Origin: Ignelater luminosus
Taxonomy: Eukaryota > Arthropoda > Insecta > Coleoptera > Elateridae
Length of the DNA stretch: 64,000 bases
Direction: 5' to 3'
Assembly (NCBI GenBank): GCA_011009095.1
Contig: VTPC01005692.1
Coordinates: 67,213 to 131,212, forward strand
Positions within the stretch are counted from its first letter, which is position 1; each line of letters starts with the position of its first letter. Positions 61,735 to 64,000 of this stretch are shown here, piece by piece. A program made the translations under genes and the position numbers. A model generated the notes under the pieces. The model worked only from the letters and a program-made list of their open reading frames with translations, did no database searches and had not been told where the DNA came from.

Positions 61735-63787
61735 CAGGGCGGCTGAAAAATCGTTCACCAGCCTATAACTATTTTATTTTTAAAGATATGAACAAAATGC
61801 AAAGGTGAAAGTTGTTTGATGTAATAAGAGGCATAATATCATGCATTGAAAGAAAACTCAACGCCTACTGTTTTCGCATAACATCAACTAACTTTAATTG
61901 TTTAAATGGAACACCCTGTATATTAGGATGAAACTTAAAAACGAAGTTTCGAATTTAACTTTGTAATAGTGAAAATTGTTTTCTTAACGAAAATATTTTG
62001 CTTTTAAATCTTAAATGATATTTACCGGTGCCGCAAAGCCTCCGCTTTTCTAAAAAAAAAATCAATAATTGCATTAAAGCTATTTTAAGGTTATCAATAA
62101 GTTTATGTTATGGGAAACATAAAATAAAGAAGAGTTAGAGTCCTGCAATACAATATTGGAAACTAGACTGAAAGGACCCTTACAATGGATACTTTGCGTA
62201 CTACATGCAAATGAACTTTTGTTCAACATCTTGATAGGCAAACTACGGATTCTAAGGGATTCTCTGCGCCAATAGGAAACCAACTTGAAAAATATAAAGA
62301 TATGGAAATTATAAATTATAAAAAATTGAATCGTAGCTGCCACAAATTAATTTTGAGGGTTTAAGTACGGACCAGAAGTACCTACTTGCTTGAAATTTGT
62401 CAGGCGGTGTCAAGTGACATATTTTCCCAAGACTTTGCAAAAAAGAACCCAGGAAAAATCACCCACCCTTTTTGGCTAACAACAACAAACAGAATTTTGC
62501 GTTTATATGTGTCCTCTAAAATCCCTCCTCCAAATTTACAAGTTCTCGCTGAATATCTTATTAAAATTTACAGTCATACGTGGTTCAATTTCAAAGTAAA
62601 ACCTTCTTGCAAGGATGGATCTATTCATTTGTGGGAAATGATTAAATGTTCCAGGTACCTCAGAAAAGAGTACTACAAAGACATCATCGATCCAGCCATT
62701 CAAAGGAATGTCATTTTTGGCAATCATAAAATATACTTTTGGCATTGATAACTGATTCCCAGCGATATATTAGAGAACTTGGGCTTAGGAGGATAATTGA
62801 GGTTAGATTCAAGCTTAATAAAAGTCTTAGGAGATTTGAAGTTCCTCTCCTTAACTTTAAAGCTTCTGAGTATATAGATTTAATAAATTGGAATGATTAT
62901 AAACTGACGGAACCTCTGGTCTTGTCGGACTTATCTGACGAAGAAGTGAAGAAAATGGTGGTACAAACCGGAGAAACACCTGATTTTCCATGTTTTCCTT
63001 ATCATACTCAAGCATTGGAAAGGTACGTCAAGATTGTCACGAAAGCCGTATCAGTCGTGTCTGGATCTGAAGTTAGAGATAGTTTTATCTTGGAAAAGTT
63101 GAAGTTTTGCAATTTTAGGCCAAAGTTTAACACTAAAAAGGACTACAAGCCCATAGGCTGAATAGCTAATATAACAAAGGGCGGAAGGGAGGGTGAAAGT
63201 CGATACGCATCCGTCTCCTCGTGGTGACTTCTGGGTAGTATTTGCTTAATATAAGCAAATATGAGCTAAGAGTTGCCTTTTTTACTTTTAGTTACTTTGT
63301 ATTTAAATTGTAAAACTTTGACGCCGGTGCGGCACCGGTAAACCAATGAATTAACATAAAAGTTTTTTACTAGTAGTTTAGGCATCCAAAAAGGAAAACA
63401 AATTTCACTATTACACATCAAAACAAAAAAGTTTTATTTTCACCGTATTGTTAAGTTCCATCCTACTGTATATTTTTCAAAATTCTGAATACACCTGAAA
63501 TTCTCTTTTTAACTATATAATAACATACCTAACGATTTTCTTGAGGACTTGGCCTGCAAGATCCACCGATTTATCAATTCTGGATTACTTCTTATAGAAA
63601 TTTTTAAAAGATCATGTTTATGTAACTTCATCAGCAAGTCTAAATGAGTTGAAAAATAAAAATACTGCAGCTATAGTGCATGATATTATGCCTCTTATTG
63701 CATCAAACAACTTTCACCTTTGAGTATTTTTCACATCCTTAAAAATAAAATAGTTGTAGGCTGGTGAACAATTTTTCAGCCACCCTG
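61735..63787 (+). mobile_element. TA-flanked inverted-repeat element carrying an unknown insect multicopy gene
   Basis: TA at 61733-61734 and 63788-63789. The inverted ends CAGGGCGGCTGAAAAATCG and the inverse of CAGGGTGGCTGAAAAATTG continue as paired arms of ~130 bp (TTCACCAGCCTA, AAAGTTGTTTGATG, AAGAGGCATAATATCATG). A second inner inverted pair is built on TTTACCGGTGCCGCA (62021 and the complement at 63328-63345). The only coding content is the pseudogene at 62386-63161; no DDE transposase was found. Confidence 0.85.
62386..63161 (+). pseudogene. Uncharacterised insect multicopy protein, frameshifted
   Basis: Two overlapping frames make up one gene. 62386-62748 reads ITHPFWLTTTNRILRLYVSS, AEYLIKIYSHTWF, SCKDGSIHLWEMI and IIDPAIQRNVIF. 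62739-63161 continues ITDSQRYIRELGLRRIIE, RRFEVPLLNFKASEYIDLINW, FPCFPYHTQALERYVKIVTKA and VRDSFILEKL. From memory, these blocks recur in a large family of uncharacterised predicted proteins in insect genomes. Its function is unknown, and no transposase motif is evident. The frames are separated by one small indel near 62745. The start is unclear: no ATG is present in frame at the beginning of the homologous part, so the N-terminus is probably missing. It lies centrally within the inverted-repeat element. Confidence 0.7.
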
Positions 63788-63868
63788 TATACAGTGAACA
63801 ATTAAATTTCTACAAAATTATTGTATTATGCATGTAAGAAACACGGAAGGTGAGTTTTTTTCAATATT

Positions 63869-63912
63869 GCTTCTTCTTCTTCTTCTTCTTCTTCTCCTTC
63901 CTCTCCTTCCTC
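63869..63912. repeat. TTC microsatellite
   Basis: A run of about ten CTT units decays into CCTTCCTCTCCTTCCTCC. It is a simple polypyrimidine repeat. Confidence 0.95.
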
Positions 63913-64000
63913 CAAGATTCGAGCAGTCACGTGACGGTTGTGGCACACGGTGGAGCAATTCATGCTACTTTTCCTGCATCCACAGTTACTTCCACAACGA

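Noticed and set aside
63869..63912. CRISPR-like or regulatory array
   Set aside because: The TTC run has no spacers and is a plain microsatellite; CRISPR is not expected in an insect genome. No tRNA or rRNA gene was seen anywhere in the window either.

Overview
This is an AT-rich insect genomic window. The organism call rests on three multi-exon host genes with insect-like compact exons and GT-AG introns, and on a typical insect transposon load: Copia, piggyBac, hAT, Transib, Tc1, and DD34D and DD41D mariners. The order of insect cannot be fixed from the sequence. One 100-base run of N (54265-54364) is an assembly gap. Layout: bases 1-2607 (+) are the last coding exon of slingshot (ssh), the cofilin phosphatase, followed by its 3' UTR. 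Convergent with it, a seven-exon WD40-repeat gene runs on the minus strand (10271 to 4774, 397 aa). It shares a 231-bp bidirectional promoter with Smg6/EST1A (+), the nonsense-mediated-decay endonuclease. Ten Smg6 exons (10503-36019) encode the first ~1150 residues, including two apparent exon-junction-complex binding motifs and the 14-3-3-like/TPR domain. The C-terminal PIN nuclease exons are not in the window. Everything from 36020 to 64000 is therefore probably Smg6 intron or intergenic DNA. It holds a small unrecognised two-exon gene start at 56944 that runs into a MITE, plus an anonymous coding-like stretch around 39290-40730 that is split by another MITE. Mobile DNA makes up much of the rest. 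Smg6 intron 3 carries a palindromic MITE (13765-14640), a hAT remnant with a perfect 8-bp target duplication (14819-16426), and a DD41D mariner split by a piggyBac in TTAA. Intron 8 carries a foldback MITE, a mariner relic and a broken Transib transposase, the RAG1-core family. Further right are a Tc1 (37723-39289), a Copia element (43549-48852) whose 3' LTR was later hit by a DD34D mariner, and a 1.8-kb foldback (49629-51452). Next comes a DD41D mariner (53622-56747) containing a second, intact DD41D mariner (54365-55675). Last is a TA-flanked inverted-repeat element (61735-63787) that carries no recognisable DDE transposase and instead holds a broken copy of an uncharacterised insect multicopy protein. 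I regard this last element as the best candidate for something under-described. The nesting gives a relative chronology: Copia before DD34D mariner; DD41D (catalytically dead) before intact DD41D; DD41D before piggyBac.
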